Source of the DNA: Prevotella sp.
Lineage (GTDB): Bacteria; Bacteroidota; Bacteroidia; Bacteroidales; Bacteroidaceae
DNA length: 64,000 bases
Assembly (NCBI GenBank): GCA_016281055.1
Contig: JAEEHW010000082.1
Coordinates: 1-64,000 of the forward strand
Direction: 5' to 3'
The position numbers and the translations under genes are program-made. This document shows positions 25,956 to 34,940 of the stretch, one piece after another. The notes below the pieces were generated by a model. That model ran no database searches. It saw only the letters and a list, made by a program, of their open reading frames with translations, and had not been told where the DNA came from. Position 1 is the stretch's first letter; the number at the start of each line of letters is the position of its first letter.

Positions 25956-26723
25956 ATGCGAAAGTCGGTTTTACATCACGCAATAACAGATAATCTTATG
26001 ATACTGCTGAAAGTAGGTGCTTTCGGTGGGTCATTTGATGGTGAACTCATACAGATGTCACCGTCGAAATGGAGGAAGCTGGCATTGGCAGCAGAGCATC
26101 TTGGGATATTGCCGTATATCGCAGATGGGGCAGAGATTTTGGGAAAACGAGATTTCTTGTCTCCTGTATTGTTAGATGTGTTGTCAACCAAAGGTGATGT
26201 GATTGATATACAGAGAAAGAATAAATATGATTACTCAAAGGCCAAGTTGTTTAATTTCTATACCTCGCAAAGACGAGAGGGCGTTGTAAACGAGGAAACG
26301 AGTGGGGATGACATATCAGAAGAAACATTGAATTTGCTTGATATCATCATTGCGATAATGGATGATATGATAACCAAAGACATAAATGTACTTGGCGTTA
26401 TAACCCTTGGTCAGTATATAAGGCAGCATAAAGAATTGATAAATTATCAAAAACTTAATCGTTGGTTAGCACATGTAGGTCTTGTTCAAGTTGCTTCGTT
26501 GGAAGGTAATGTTTTGATTGAGTGTTTTGATTTTAAACCAGAGGAATTGCCTTTCGTAATTAAAGAGGATCTGAAGTCCTATGATATTCTGTATGAAAAT
26601 TTAGAGAATGCGTTTCGCAATCATACGTTCAACAACAAGACACGATTAAATATCGCTATGCTTGAGACTTTGAGCTATCGTTTTATGAAAGCCATAACAC
26701 ATATTACTGATATTGAGGAGTAA
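25956..26723 (+). CDS. Conserved hypothetical protein
   Basis: A 255-residue soluble protein that I do not recognise. It begins MRKSVLHHAITDNLMILLKVGAFGG. The N-terminal wording (MSPSKWRKLALAAEHLGILPYIADG) faintly recalls the start of uncharacterised nucleotidyltransferase-like families, but no catalytic GS or DxD motif is seen, so that is only a thought. The C-terminal half is acidic and helical. It is coupled to kdsB (3-base gap) and followed by a terminator. Confidence 0.7.
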   Translation: MRKSVLHHAITDNLMILLKVGAFGGSFDGELIQMSPSKWRKLALAAEHLGILPYIADGAEILGKRDFLSPVLLDVLSTKGDVIDIQRKNKYDYSKAKLFNFYTSQRREGVVNEETSGDDISEETLNLLDIIIAIMDDMITKDINVLGVITLGQYIRQHKELINYQKLNRWLAHVGLVQVASLEGNVLIECFDFKPEELPFVIKEDLKSYDILYENLENAFRNHTFNNKTRLNIAMLETLSYRFMKAITHITDIEE

Positions 26724-26728
26724 TGAAA

Positions 26729-26768
26729 AAGTGGTGGATGATTAACCTATCATCCACCACTTCTTTTT
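26729..26768. terminator. Bidirectional terminator overlapping the end of the HAD gene
   Basis: Arms 26729-26742 and 26749-26762 (core GTGGTGGATGAT) pair perfectly around a 6-base loop. A T run follows on the plus strand and an A/T-rich flank on the other side. The minus-strand arm also encodes the last residues of the HAD protein. Confidence 0.85.
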
Positions 26769-27176
26769 TTTCTGGTTTTCTTGAGGATAATATCCTCCAT
26801 TGGAATTCTCGTGTATGATATCTTCCCAAGTAAGGTTTTCTTTTATCATACGATATATAGTGCCCCAGTCTGGAATGCCTCCGATGTTGCGGTCGTCAAT
26901 CCATAGGTCAACTTTCAATTTCCTGGAGAAATGATTGTTGTTTTCACGTTCCTCTTCAGGATAATCACGATTTATGGCATAAAACTCTACACCGCGTTCT
27001 TTACACCAGTTCACAGCCTCGTCAAGCAAGTCTCCTTCCCTTACCGTCCAGAGTACTAGTTTGTGGCCATCCTGGATCAGGTGTTTAAGAGTGTCTGTTG
27101 CGAAAGTGCGTTCTTTGCCTATTTGGGGATATTCGTGTGTGACTATTGTCCCGTCAAAATCTACTGCTATCGTCAT
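26742..27176 (-). CDS. Small HAD-superfamily hydrolase (BT0820-like)
   Basis: A 144-residue HAD phosphatase. Motif I is DFDGT (nucleophile Asp6, acid/base Asp8), motif II region is LVLWTVREG, and motif IV is LWIDDRNIGG. Length and wording match the small capless class of which Bacteroides BT0820 is a structural example; substrate is unknown. It is third in the WcaJ-Wzc operon (9-base gap), which may hint at sugar phosphate processing. Its last nine residues, KKKKWWMIG-like, are read through the terminator hairpin. Confidence 0.87.
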   Translation of the reverse strand: MTIAVDFDGTIVTHEYPQIGKERTFATDTLKHLIQDGHKLVLWTVREGDLLDEAVNWCKERGVEFYAINRDYPEEERENNNHFSRKLKVDLWIDDRNIGGIPDWGTIYRMIKENLTWEDIIHENSNGGYYPQENQKKKKWWMIG

Positions 27177-27185
27177 TTGTCCTTT

Positions 27186-29696
27186 TTATTTCTTTATAGA
27201 GTTGTCATTGGGGTTACCGTAGTGACTATTGGAATATGAACCATATCCGTATGACTGGTAGCCGTAGTTTCCGTATCCATATCCACGACCATATGATTTG
27301 TATCCATATTTGCCGTATTTACCATATTTGCCATAGCCGTATGCGTAACCATACTTCTTCTTGGACATATCAACGCCATTTATGGCAATTGATACATTTG
27401 GCAGTTTTCCATTGTTTGCCAGATCATTAATCATGTTGAATGCAGACTTTTCTGTATAATCTGCTCTACACATAATCACGGTGGCATCTGCTATGCGTCC
27501 AATCTGCAGTGTGTCGGTTACAAGGCCTACAGGGGCAGTATCGACAATAACATAATCATATTCTTTTCGCAAGGTGTCAAAAATTGTATTCAAAGACATA
27601 CGTGAAACCAACTCCGACGGGTTTGGAGGAATAGGACCAGCAACGAGCAAATCCAAATTTTTATTAATGCCTGATGGCAAGCATGGTGCTAATATTTCTT
27701 CTCGTGTCAAGGAGTCTTTTGTCAACAAAGTAGTTATACCTTCTTCTTTCTTTGCCATATCAAAAAGACGTGAAAGACGAGGACGTCTTATGTCCAATCC
27801 AACAAGCAGGACCTTCTTGCCCAACAGTGCGAAGCTGACGGCCAAGTTTGCAGCGACGAAGGTTTTACCTTCACCGGAAACGGAAGAGGTGAACATTATG
27901 ACGTTTTGGTTTTCCTTCAGCATAAACTGCAGATTGGTACGCATGCCGCGGAAAATCTCTTCCATTTGGTTGTTCTGGTTCTCTTTGATGACAATATCAC
28001 CTTTCGACTTTATTGCATCGTTTGCCATTGCAATGTCGGCAATGATTGGACATTTCGTAAGTTTCTCTACATCCTGATGTCCTTCTATTCTGAAACGTAA
28101 CAACTCTATCAGCAACAATACGAGGAATGGTAAACCCAAGCCTAGAATTAATGCTACCAGCATGATTATTGCTGTTTTCGGCTTTACTTTGCCAATGTAT
28201 GCCGGTTCGTCAATTAGTCTGCCTTTGTCCGATGTTGCAGCCAGTGTGATAGAGTTCTCCTCACGTTTCTGCAATAACATTATATATAGACTTGATTTTA
28301 CGGTCTGCTGGCGTCCAATTTCGGTAAGGAAACGCTCCTGCTCAGGGGTCTGTGACAATTGTCCAGAGTATTTACCATATTGAGCCATGATTGACTTTCT
28401 TTGTATCTCAAGGTCACGTTTTGACTGATCCATGGCACCGTTGATAGATGAAATCAAAGCATCCAACTGTGATGTCATTCCTTGAACTACAGGGCTTTGC
28501 TCAGAAGCAGAGCGTAACAATTTATTTCTTTCTAATGCTATTTGGTTGTATTGGCCGATGAGAGAAGATGCTGACGCGTCTTTTAATCCGACGTTGGAGG
28601 GCAATGTCTGGTACTTGTTTGTAGGGGCCTGCATGTACTCTTTCAAACTCTGCATCAACATAATCTGTGTGTTGATTTCTCTCAGAGAGTTGTCAGCCTC
28701 GTTTGATTGAGCCAATGATATGCTTGCATTGGATGTTGCATCGACAATGTTGTTGTTGCGTTTGTATCTCTCGATAGCTCCATCCGTACTTCCTAATTCT
28801 GCATTGATTTTCTCTAAACGTTGGTTGATGAATTCCTCTGTGCGTACGGCTATGACATTCTTGTCTTCGTTTGCCTGACGATTATACACAGTGACCAACT
28901 GTTTCAGATAGTCTTTTGCACGTTGTGGTAATTCGTCATTACATGTCAACACGGCAATGGTTGTCGTTTTAGAGAGAGCCTCAACACCAACTCCGGCGTA
29001 AGATCTTACGGCAACTGTAGGGTTGTAAATCTTGGCAATTATTTTTTTCGATTTTCCTTTTGATTTTAAAGCTTTGGGGTTTGTGGTTAGATAAAATGTT
29101 CCTGCATTTGTTTTTATGCTCATAGGGAGGTTGCCTTGCTGCTTGAAGGATTGTTTGCCCTGTGACGTCATATATTCGCCTTTTACCTCATATGCATTTC
29201 CAAGGTCCTCAACATTGATTGTCACAGGCCTCTCCAGTTTGTCCAAATGTTCTTTGTCCATATCTATGATAATGGGACACTGATCGTAGATGGGAACGTC
29301 AACAATACGACCTTCATTGTAGTAATTAACATACAATTTCAAGTCGCGTACGGCACCTTCAGCTAAAGATATTGATTTCAATACCTCCAATTCGTTGTCA
29401 AAGCCATCGCTGCTATTCATAATGCCAAGCGTGGTGGTGTTCATTATTTGCTTGGCACTGCTGCTACGCGAATTGTTGTCATCATCTTTGATTAATATCT
29501 TGGCTTTCACTTGATAAACAGGTGATGTGTAGCGTATGTATATCATGGCGGCGCCGAGGAATATTATTACAGACACTACGAACCACTGCCAATTCAGAAC
29601 CAACGTTTTTATTATAAATTGAAGGTTCAAGAAACTTTCTACTTTTTCTTCTTCTGTAGCAACTACGTATTCTTTGCTGTTGTTTATTTCATTCAT
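27186..29696 (-). CDS. Polysaccharide co-polymerase / tyrosine autokinase (Wzc type) with Tyr-rich tail
   Basis: An 836-residue inner-membrane protein. A Wzz domain with a first transmembrane segment (WFVVSVIIFLGAAMIYI, about 37-53), a long periplasmic coiled-coil region, a second segment (TAIIMLVALILGLGLPFLVLLLI, about 515) and a cytoplasmic BY-kinase domain with Walker A SGEGKTFVAANLA (about 605), Walker A' VGLDIRRPRL and Walker B DYVIVDTAP. The C-terminal 55 residues hold 17 tyrosines in KYG/YGYG repeats, the autophosphorylation cluster. It controls length and export of capsule or exopolysaccharide. The outer-membrane partner Wza is not in the window. Confidence 0.94.
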   Translation of the reverse strand: MNEINNSKEYVVATEEEKVESFLNLQFIIKTLVLNWQWFVVSVIIFLGAAMIYIRYTSPVYQVKAKILIKDDDNNSRSSSAKQIMNTTTLGIMNSSDGFDNELEVLKSISLAEGAVRDLKLYVNYYNEGRIVDVPIYDQCPIIIDMDKEHLDKLERPVTINVEDLGNAYEVKGEYMTSQGKQSFKQQGNLPMSIKTNAGTFYLTTNPKALKSKGKSKKIIAKIYNPTVAVRSYAGVGVEALSKTTTIAVLTCNDELPQRAKDYLKQLVTVYNRQANEDKNVIAVRTEEFINQRLEKINAELGSTDGAIERYKRNNNIVDATSNASISLAQSNEADNSLREINTQIMLMQSLKEYMQAPTNKYQTLPSNVGLKDASASSLIGQYNQIALERNKLLRSASEQSPVVQGMTSQLDALISSINGAMDQSKRDLEIQRKSIMAQYGKYSGQLSQTPEQERFLTEIGRQQTVKSSLYIMLLQKREENSITLAATSDKGRLIDEPAYIGKVKPKTAIIMLVALILGLGLPFLVLLLIELLRFRIEGHQDVEKLTKCPIIADIAMANDAIKSKGDIVIKENQNNQMEEIFRGMRTNLQFMLKENQNVIMFTSSVSGEGKTFVAANLAVSFALLGKKVLLVGLDIRRPRLSRLFDMAKKEEGITTLLTKDSLTREEILAPCLPSGINKNLDLLVAGPIPPNPSELVSRMSLNTIFDTLRKEYDYVIVDTAPVGLVTDTLQIGRIADATVIMCRADYTEKSAFNMINDLANNGKLPNVSIAINGVDMSKKKYGYAYGYGKYGKYGKYGYKSYGRGYGYGNYGYQSYGYGSYSNSHYGNPNDNSIKK

Positions 29697-29721
29697 AGTT
29701 GTTTTTATATATCTTTAATTG

Positions 29722-31134
29722 TTAGTATGCATTTTCATCGTGCTTGAACATTGTTGCCAATGTCATAAAACATATTTTGATGTCAAGCCAGAATGTCCAG
29801 TTTTCAATATACCAGATGTCTTTTCTTATGCGGCCTTCCATTTGCCACAATTCTTCTGTCTCACCTCTATACCCTGTAACTTGTGCCAAACCTGTGATAC
29901 CTGGTTTTGCAAAATGACGTACCATGTATTTCTCTATCAATGCGGAATATTTCTCCGTATGTAACGTCATGTGTGGACGAGGACCTACGATGCTCATGTC
30001 GCTACGCAGGACATTATAGAACTGAGGCATCTCGTCTATGTTGTACTTTCGCATGAAATTTCCGAAAGAGAATTTTCGAGGGTCGCGCTTGGTCGCCTGT
30101 AGTCTGTCTGCATCATCATTGATGTGCATGGAACGGAATTTATAACAGGTGAATATTCGTCCGTTCATACCTGTCCGCTTTTGCTTGAATAACAAAGGTC
30201 CAGGACTTTGTGATTTTACGATTAAAGCAATAAGAGGAATGAATGGTAGCAGAATGAGAAGTGCAAGTATGCTGAAGAATACGTCAAAGGACCTTTTGAG
30301 AACTTTGTTGGTGAATCCCATTAAAGGTTCATGGTGATTGGTGTAAACTACGCTCTTGCCTATTATCTCTGGTTTCAGCGACAACTGCATGTTTGGGAAG
30401 ATACGAGGAACATATATGAACCTGATTACTTCCTTGTCGCAGAATTTCATTATTTTGCGAATTATTGTGTCTTCAGCGTGTGACAGAGAACAATATAACT
30501 CATCTACGACGGGAAATTCTGTTTTTCCATCTATGGAATTTACGAAATCACTGTAGTTTCCTAGCCTTACAAGAGTTTCTGGTGCATGTTCTATGTCGTT
30601 GTCACTATAGTAGCCTATCACCCTGTAGCCTGTAGTGGAGTCTGATATCAACTCTTCGTATATAGCGAGGTTTGCTGGGTCGTTACCTACAAATAATACA
30701 GAACGGGTGTTGCGCCCTTTCCTGCGTAATAATCCAAGAAGTAGCCTCTCTATGGTCCGGAACATCAACAATGTTATGAACAGTCCTATGGTCATAAAGA
30801 AACCATAGACGATTTCGTTGCTGGTCTCTACTACCAGTACATGCCATACAAGGCCAAACAGACATTGGGTGAAGATTGCAACAAATATATTGCGCAGTGC
30901 TACTTTCCTGTATTGCAGACGCCTATGATGGATGAGTGGAGGTAATATCAAAGAAAATAACAACAAGCTCAACATTCCAATCATAGATGCTATGTTTGGA
31001 TGGTGATTGACTGCTGGTGAGCAATAGTCTGGCAGAAATAACACCATAACTTGAACAAGCATCCAATAGGCCAGTACATCAATAAGAAGGACCACCCAAG
31101 TGATAAGATTATTTTTGTTGCTTGTCTTTATCAT
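29722..31134 (-). CDS. Undecaprenyl-phosphate glucose/sugar phosphotransferase (WcaJ type)
   Basis: A 470-residue polyisoprenyl-phosphate hexose-1-phosphate transferase. Four N-terminal transmembrane segments, a Rossmann-like CoA_binding_3 domain (RSVLFVGNDPANLAIYEEL), a fifth membrane hairpin (VFFSILALLILLPFIPLI) and the catalytic domain with PGPLLFKQKRTGMNG, CYKFRSM and DEMPQFYNVL. It loads the first sugar phosphate on the lipid carrier for capsule or exopolysaccharide. It is the first gene of a three-gene operon, 25 bases before the tyrosine kinase. Confidence 0.94.
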   Translation of the reverse strand: MIKTSNKNNLITWVVLLIDVLAYWMLVQVMVLFLPDYCSPAVNHHPNIASMIGMLSLLLFSLILPPLIHHRRLQYRKVALRNIFVAIFTQCLFGLVWHVLVVETSNEIVYGFFMTIGLFITLLMFRTIERLLLGLLRRKGRNTRSVLFVGNDPANLAIYEELISDSTTGYRVIGYYSDNDIEHAPETLVRLGNYSDFVNSIDGKTEFPVVDELYCSLSHAEDTIIRKIMKFCDKEVIRFIYVPRIFPNMQLSLKPEIIGKSVVYTNHHEPLMGFTNKVLKRSFDVFFSILALLILLPFIPLIALIVKSQSPGPLLFKQKRTGMNGRIFTCYKFRSMHINDDADRLQATKRDPRKFSFGNFMRKYNIDEMPQFYNVLRSDMSIVGPRPHMTLHTEKYSALIEKYMVRHFAKPGITGLAQVTGYRGETEELWQMEGRIRKDIWYIENWTFWLDIKICFMTLATMFKHDENAY

Positions 31135-31194
31135 TGTATCTTTGAACTACATTCTTATTGCTATTATTCAAGTTTCTACTATCCATTAGCATTG

Positions 31195-31202
31195 CAAAGT
31201 TA
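31195..31202 (-). promoter_or_regulatory. -7 element upstream of the WcaJ-type gene
   Basis: TAACTTTG on the minus strand (31202-31195), about 60 bases before the start. No well-spaced -33 is seen. Confidence 0.45.
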
Positions 31203-31262
31203 CATAAAATCTTTCAAATACACATGTTTTTTCAGATATTTTTTATAATTTTGCTTGCAACT

Positions 31263-31294
31263 GTTGCATTTTTCAAGAATTTTGAGTAACTTTG
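31263..31294 (+). promoter_or_regulatory. Promoter of the zapA-rny gene group
   Basis: TAACTTTG (31287-31294) with GTTG (31263-31266) 20 bases upstream as a near-consensus -33. The first gene begins at 31323. Confidence 0.55.
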
Positions 31295-31322
31295 CGTCAT
31301 TAATTAAACAAAGAATTCATTA

Positions 31323-31937
31323 ATGGGTATATTTTCATTCTTTAAAAAGAAAAATGACAATACTACGAAGGTGGGCGGAATGCAGGATTATATGACGCTG
31401 ATACGTGTCTATTTTCAAGCGGCCATTGCATCACAGATAGGTATCAACAATATTGCCATGTTGCCTGACCTGAGAGTATTCAAGTCAACGTTTAAAGTAC
31501 ATACGGAGCATAACAGGCTTGGACCTGGGGAGAAAAATGCCTGCAAGAAGATGCTGAAAAGCATCTATGGGCATGATGAATCGTTCTTCAAAGAAATTGA
31601 CCGTAGTATCAGTAAGAACTGCAAAAAGATGCAGGATGTGCAGACATATCTTTATCAATTCCAAGGCTTTTCACAAGACCTGATGATGTTGATGGGGAAT
31701 TTGATGAAATTCAAACTGCGTTTACCTTCATTTTTCAGGAAGGCCATATATGCAATGACTGAAAAAACAGTAGGTGACATATTTAGTAAGAACGATTATT
31801 CCGATGCAGCTACATTGAAAGCTGTTGCCTCGGTACGCAAGTATAATCAGAGATTGGGATTTTCTCAAGGTTGGATTACGAATTTCGTATATCAGGTGGT
31901 GATGCTTGCGAAAAAAGAAAAGATGCCGAAGGAGTAA
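31323..31937 (+). CDS. Conserved hypothetical protein upstream of the zapA region
   Basis: A 204-residue protein, MGIFSFFKKKNDNTTKVGGMQDYM, not recognised. It is basic and helical, without a signal peptide; the phenylalanine/lysine N terminus could be amphipathic. It has its own promoter and is followed after 15 bases by a coiled-coil gene, zapA and rny on the same strand. A link to cell division or envelope is possible from context only. Confidence 0.75.
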   Translation: MGIFSFFKKKNDNTTKVGGMQDYMTLIRVYFQAAIASQIGINNIAMLPDLRVFKSTFKVHTEHNRLGPGEKNACKKMLKSIYGHDESFFKEIDRSISKNCKKMQDVQTYLYQFQGFSQDLMMLMGNLMKFKLRLPSFFRKAIYAMTEKTVGDIFSKNDYSDAATLKAVASVRKYNQRLGFSQGWITNFVYQVVMLAKKEKMPKE

Positions 31938-31952
31938 CGAAGTAATTATTTG

Positions 31953-32255
31953 ATGATAGATAATGATTTTAACATAGAGGACTTTACTCTGCGTATACGC
32001 CAGTTGATCAATAAGACGAAACAACTGAAGGCTGATAACGCAGATTTGTCTCTTGTTGTTAAAACAAAAGATGAGGAAATAAGTAAACTAAAAGAAATAA
32101 TCTCAGAGCAGGAAAGTAAATACAATACTTTGATGACGGCAAAAATACTTGATATTACGGATATGGATATTGATAATGCCAAGAAGCGTGTCAATGGTCT
32201 CATAAGAACTGTAAATCAATGTGTCACACTGCTTAGTGAGAATCAAGGCAAGTAA
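31953..32255 (+). CDS. Small coiled-coil protein next to zapA
   Basis: A 100-residue protein, mostly a coiled coil (LINKTKQLKADNADLSLVV to EQESKYN, about residues 17-63), ending in a second helix. A TTG three bases upstream is a possible start, but the ATG at 31953 gives MIDNDFNIEDF and is preferred. It sits 9 bases before zapA. The arrangement resembles ZapB-like partners, which are also short coiled coils, but similarity is not visible in sequence. Function is inferred only from context. Confidence 0.7.
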   Translation: MIDNDFNIEDFTLRIRQLINKTKQLKADNADLSLVVKTKDEEISKLKEIISEQESKYNTLMTAKILDITDMDIDNAKKRVNGLIRTVNQCVTLLSENQGK

Positions 32256-32264
32256 GGGAGAAAG

Positions 32265-32558
32265 ATGGACGTTAGTGAAAGAATAAATATAACGCTTCAC
32301 ATTTATGATACCAATATATCAGTCAGCGTGCCGCGTGAAGATGAAGAATTGTGGCGTAAAGCTGCACAACTCATCGACGAAAGGATGAATGATTTTTTTG
32401 GTAAATATAAAAACAGTAGAGTTGATACAGAAATTAGATATTATGTTATGCTGGACATAGCATTGAAATATATTTCTGAAGCAAGGCATAATGACATTGC
32501 GCCCATCACAAATATTCTCTCTCGTTTGTCTTCTGATATAGATGAAGTATTGAAATAA
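32265..32558 (+). CDS. zapA: Cell division protein ZapA
   Basis: A 97-residue protein with the ZapA N-terminal domain (INITLHIYDTNISVSVPREDEELWRKAAQLIDERM) followed by the long helix and coiled coil (RYYVMLDIALKYISEA). ZapA cross-links FtsZ filaments at the division ring. Downstream, rny follows after 31 bases. No 6S RNA, which follows zapA in many proteobacteria, fits into that gap. Confidence 0.88.
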   Translation: MDVSERINITLHIYDTNISVSVPREDEELWRKAAQLIDERMNDFFGKYKNSRVDTEIRYYVMLDIALKYISEARHNDIAPITNILSRLSSDIDEVLK

Positions 32559-32589
32559 CGAGAATATTAATTAATAATTTTTATAAACA

Positions 32590-34125
32590 ATGATTCTAAA
32601 TATTATAATAGGCGTAGGAGCCCTTATCATCGGTGGTCTCTGCGGCTACTTGATTTTCAGATATGTAATCAAGGGAAAATATAATGAGATGATAAGCAGC
32701 GCCGAGAAAGCAGCGGACGTGCTGAAAGAGAAGAAACTGCTTGAGGTCAAGGAAAAATTCATTAACAAGAAAAGTGAGCTGGAACGTGAGGTGCAACAGC
32801 GTTACCAGAAAATCCAGCAGAACGAGAATAAACTCAAGCAACGTGAGATTTCTTTAAATCAGCGTCAGGAGGAACAGGGCAAGCGTCGTCAGGAATTAGA
32901 TCAGTTGCAAAACCGCATAGACAACGAAAAGAAATTGCTGGCAATAAAAGAGCAGGAGTTGTCTGACATGCAGATGAAAGAACGTGAGAAGTTGGAGCAA
33001 CTCTCTGGTCTTTCTGCTGATGAGGCTCGCAACAGACTTGTGGAAAGCTTGAAGGATGAGGCTCGTACCAATGCTCAGAGTTATATCAATGAGATCATGG
33101 ACGAGGCTAAGATAAATGCCAATAATGAGGCTAAGAAGATAGTTATCAAAACGATACAAAGGGTTGCTACAGAGGCTGCCATTGAGAACTCTGTGTCAAT
33201 ATTCCATATAGACAATGATGAAGTGAAGGGTAGAATCATTGGTCGTGAGGGTAGAAATATACGTGCTCTTGAAGCTGCATGTGGTGTTGAAATCGTTGTG
33301 GATGATACACCAGAGGCTATAGTAATATCTGCATTTGACCCTATACGTCGTGAAACATGTCGCTTGGCATTGCACCAGTTGGTTACCGACGGTCGCATAC
33401 ATCCTGCACGCATTGAGGAGGTTGTCGCAAAGGTAAAGAAACAGTTGGAGCAGGAGATTATAGAAACAGGTAAGCGTACTACCATTGACCTTGGCATACA
33501 TGGCTTGCATCCAGAACTTGTGCGCATCGTTGGTAAGATGAAGTATCGTTCTTCATATGGTCAGAATTTGTTACAGCATGCTCGCGAAACGGCAAATCTT
33601 TGTGCTGTAATGGCGGCAGAGCTGGGACTCAATCCAAAGAAAGCGAAACGTGCCGGCTTGCTGCATGATATTGGTAAGGTACCTGATGAGGAACTGGAAA
33701 TGCCACATGCGGTTTACGGAGCGAAACTTGCAGAAAAGTATAAGGAAAAGGCTGATATATGTAATGCCATTGGTGCACACCATGATGAGATGGAAATGAC
33801 TTCATTGCTTGCACCGATAGTTCAGGTGTGTGATGCTATCTCTGGTGCACGTCCTGGTGCTCGTCGTGAGATTGTCGAGGCATATATCAAACGTCTTAAT
33901 GATTTGGAGGCAATCGCTATGTCATATCCAGGTGTGACAAAGACGTATGCGATACAAGCTGGACGTGAGTTGCGTGTGATCGTAGGCGCTGACAAGATGA
34001 GCGATGCAGAGACTGAATCTTTGTCAGGCGAGATAGCAACCAAGATTCAGAATGAGATGACATATCCTGGACAGGTCAAGATAACAGTGATTAGGGAAAC
34101 ACGCTCTGTTGCTTATGCTAAGTAA
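32590..34125 (+). CDS. rny: Ribonuclease Y
   Basis: A 511-residue membrane-anchored endoribonuclease. N-terminal transmembrane segment ([19 protein letters not shown]), a long charged coiled coil (about 25-200), a KH domain ([19 protein letters not shown]) and an HD domain with HARETAN and [12 protein letters not shown], plus GAHHDEME. It initiates mRNA turnover in species that carry it. It ends at a hairpin terminator at 34157-34190. Confidence 0.96.
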   Translation: MILNIIIGVGALIIGGLCGYLIFRYVIKGKYNEMISSAEKAADVLKEKKLLEVKEKFINKKSELEREVQQRYQKIQQNENKLKQREISLNQRQEEQGKRRQELDQLQNRIDNEKKLLAIKEQELSDMQMKEREKLEQLSGLSADEARNRLVESLKDEARTNAQSYINEIMDEAKINANNEAKKIVIKTIQRVATEAAIENSVSIFHIDNDEVKGRIIGREGRNIRALEAACGVEIVVDDTPEAIVISAFDPIRRETCRLALHQLVTDGRIHPARIEEVVAKVKKQLEQEIIETGKRTTIDLGIHGLHPELVRIVGKMKYRSSYGQNLLQHARETANLCAVMAAELGLNPKKAKRAGLLHDIGKVPDEELEMPHAVYGAKLAEKYKEKADICNAIGAHHDEMEMTSLLAPIVQVCDAISGARPGARREIVEAYIKRLNDLEAIAMSYPGVTKTYAIQAGRELRVIVGADKMSDAETESLSGEIATKIQNEMTYPGQVKITVIRETRSVAYAK

Positions 34126-34156
34126 TAGGGTATTGTGGTTTTAGTTATTAATAAAG

Positions 34157-34195
34157 ATGCGCATCTTTTGATATATCAAGAGGTGCGCATTTCTT
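34157..34195 (+). terminator. Terminator after rny
   Basis: Arms 34157-34172 and 34175-34190 (ATGCGCATCTTTTGAT with ATCAAGAGGTGCGCAT) pair with two G-U wobbles and are followed by TTTCTT. Confidence 0.7.
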
Positions 34196-34204
34196 ATGCT
34201 TTAC

Positions 34205-34300
34205 CAATTTGTACTTACGCTTGGTACGATGGGTACCAACGGCAGGTATAGGTGGTACCAACACTTGGTATTTAAGATACCAGCATCATGTACCGTTTTG
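34205..34300. repeat. TTGGTA/GGTACC repeat cluster
   Basis: Repeated direct and inverted copies of TTGGTA(C/T), GGTACCAAC and GATACCA in about 95 bases. Similar wording occurs at 59181-59292, in another gap. No gene is in this stretch. Confidence 0.65.
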
Positions 34301-34307
34301 TGTCGTA

Positions 34308-34349
34308 TATAGACTATGCACATGGATCTATAGACTATGCACATGGATC
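34308..34349. repeat. Tandem duplication of a 21-base unit
   Basis: Two exact head-to-tail copies of a 21-base unit (34308-34328 and 34329-34349; core GACTATGCACATGGATC), followed by a decayed third start (TACAGACAATAGAC). Confidence 0.85.
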
Positions 34350-34399
34350 TACAGACAATAGACAATACTATATTTATAGTGACAAAGTGTTGTGGAAAT

Positions 34400-34430
34400 T
34401 TTGTAATGTGCAAAAAGTTTAGTAACTTTG
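34400..34430 (+). promoter_or_regulatory. Promoter of the tyrosine phosphatase gene
   Basis: TTTG (34400-34403), 19 bases, TAACTTTG (34423-34430): full consensus. The ATG begins only 6 bases after it, so the mRNA would have almost no leader. Confidence 0.65.
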
Positions 34431-34435
34431 TATTT

Positions 34436-34930
34436 ATGAAACAAACAGTAAATAAAGCAAGCGAGAAATATAGGATACTATTTGTATGTCATGGCAATAT
34501 ATGTCGCAGTCCGATGGCAGAGTTTGTTATGAAGCAGATGGTAAGTGATGCTGGATTATCAGATATTTTTGAGATTGCATCGGCAGCCACCAGTACGGAG
34601 GAATTAGGAAATCCGGTTTATCCACCAGCACGTAGAAAATTGGCAGAGCATGGAATCAGTTGTGATAAAAAAACGGCACGTCAGTTAAGACGTGCCGACT
34701 ATGATTGCTATGACCTTCTTATAGGTATGGATTCTTATAACATAAGAAACATGATACGCATGTGTGGTGGTGATGACCCCGAGGGGAAAATCCATAAACT
34801 GCTTGACTTTACGACTCGTCCCGATGATGTAGCAGATCCATGGTACACAGGAAATTTTGATGCTACATGGAGAGACTGCGTTGAAGGATGCAGGGCTTTG
34901 TTGGATTATATTATCTCACCGCGTTCGTGA
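34436..34930 (+). CDS. Low-molecular-weight protein-tyrosine phosphatase
   Basis: A 164-residue enzyme. The P-loop CHGNICRS (Cys18 to Ser25) and the general-acid segment DPWYTG are intact. It dephosphorylates tyrosine; Wzb-type members of this family act on Wzc-type kinases, and such a kinase is encoded at 27.2-29.7 kb, although in a separate operon. Upstream in-frame ATGs at 34337 and later would place the start before the promoter, so 34436 (MKQTVNKASEKYRILFV) is chosen. It converges on ilvN with only 10 bases between stops. Confidence 0.92.
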   Translation: MKQTVNKASEKYRILFVCHGNICRSPMAEFVMKQMVSDAGLSDIFEIASAATSTEELGNPVYPPARRKLAEHGISCDKKTARQLRRADYDCYDLLIGMDSYNIRNMIRMCGGDDPEGKIHKLLDFTTRPDDVADPWYTGNFDATWRDCVEGCRALLDYIISPRS

Positions 34931-34940
34931 AGAAGCTGAA

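Noticed and set aside
32559..32589. 6S RNA gene after zapA
   Set aside because: The gap is only 31 bases.
34337..34435. Longer start for the tyrosine phosphatase
   Set aside because: It would put the start upstream of the consensus promoter, and the added residues are unlike the family.
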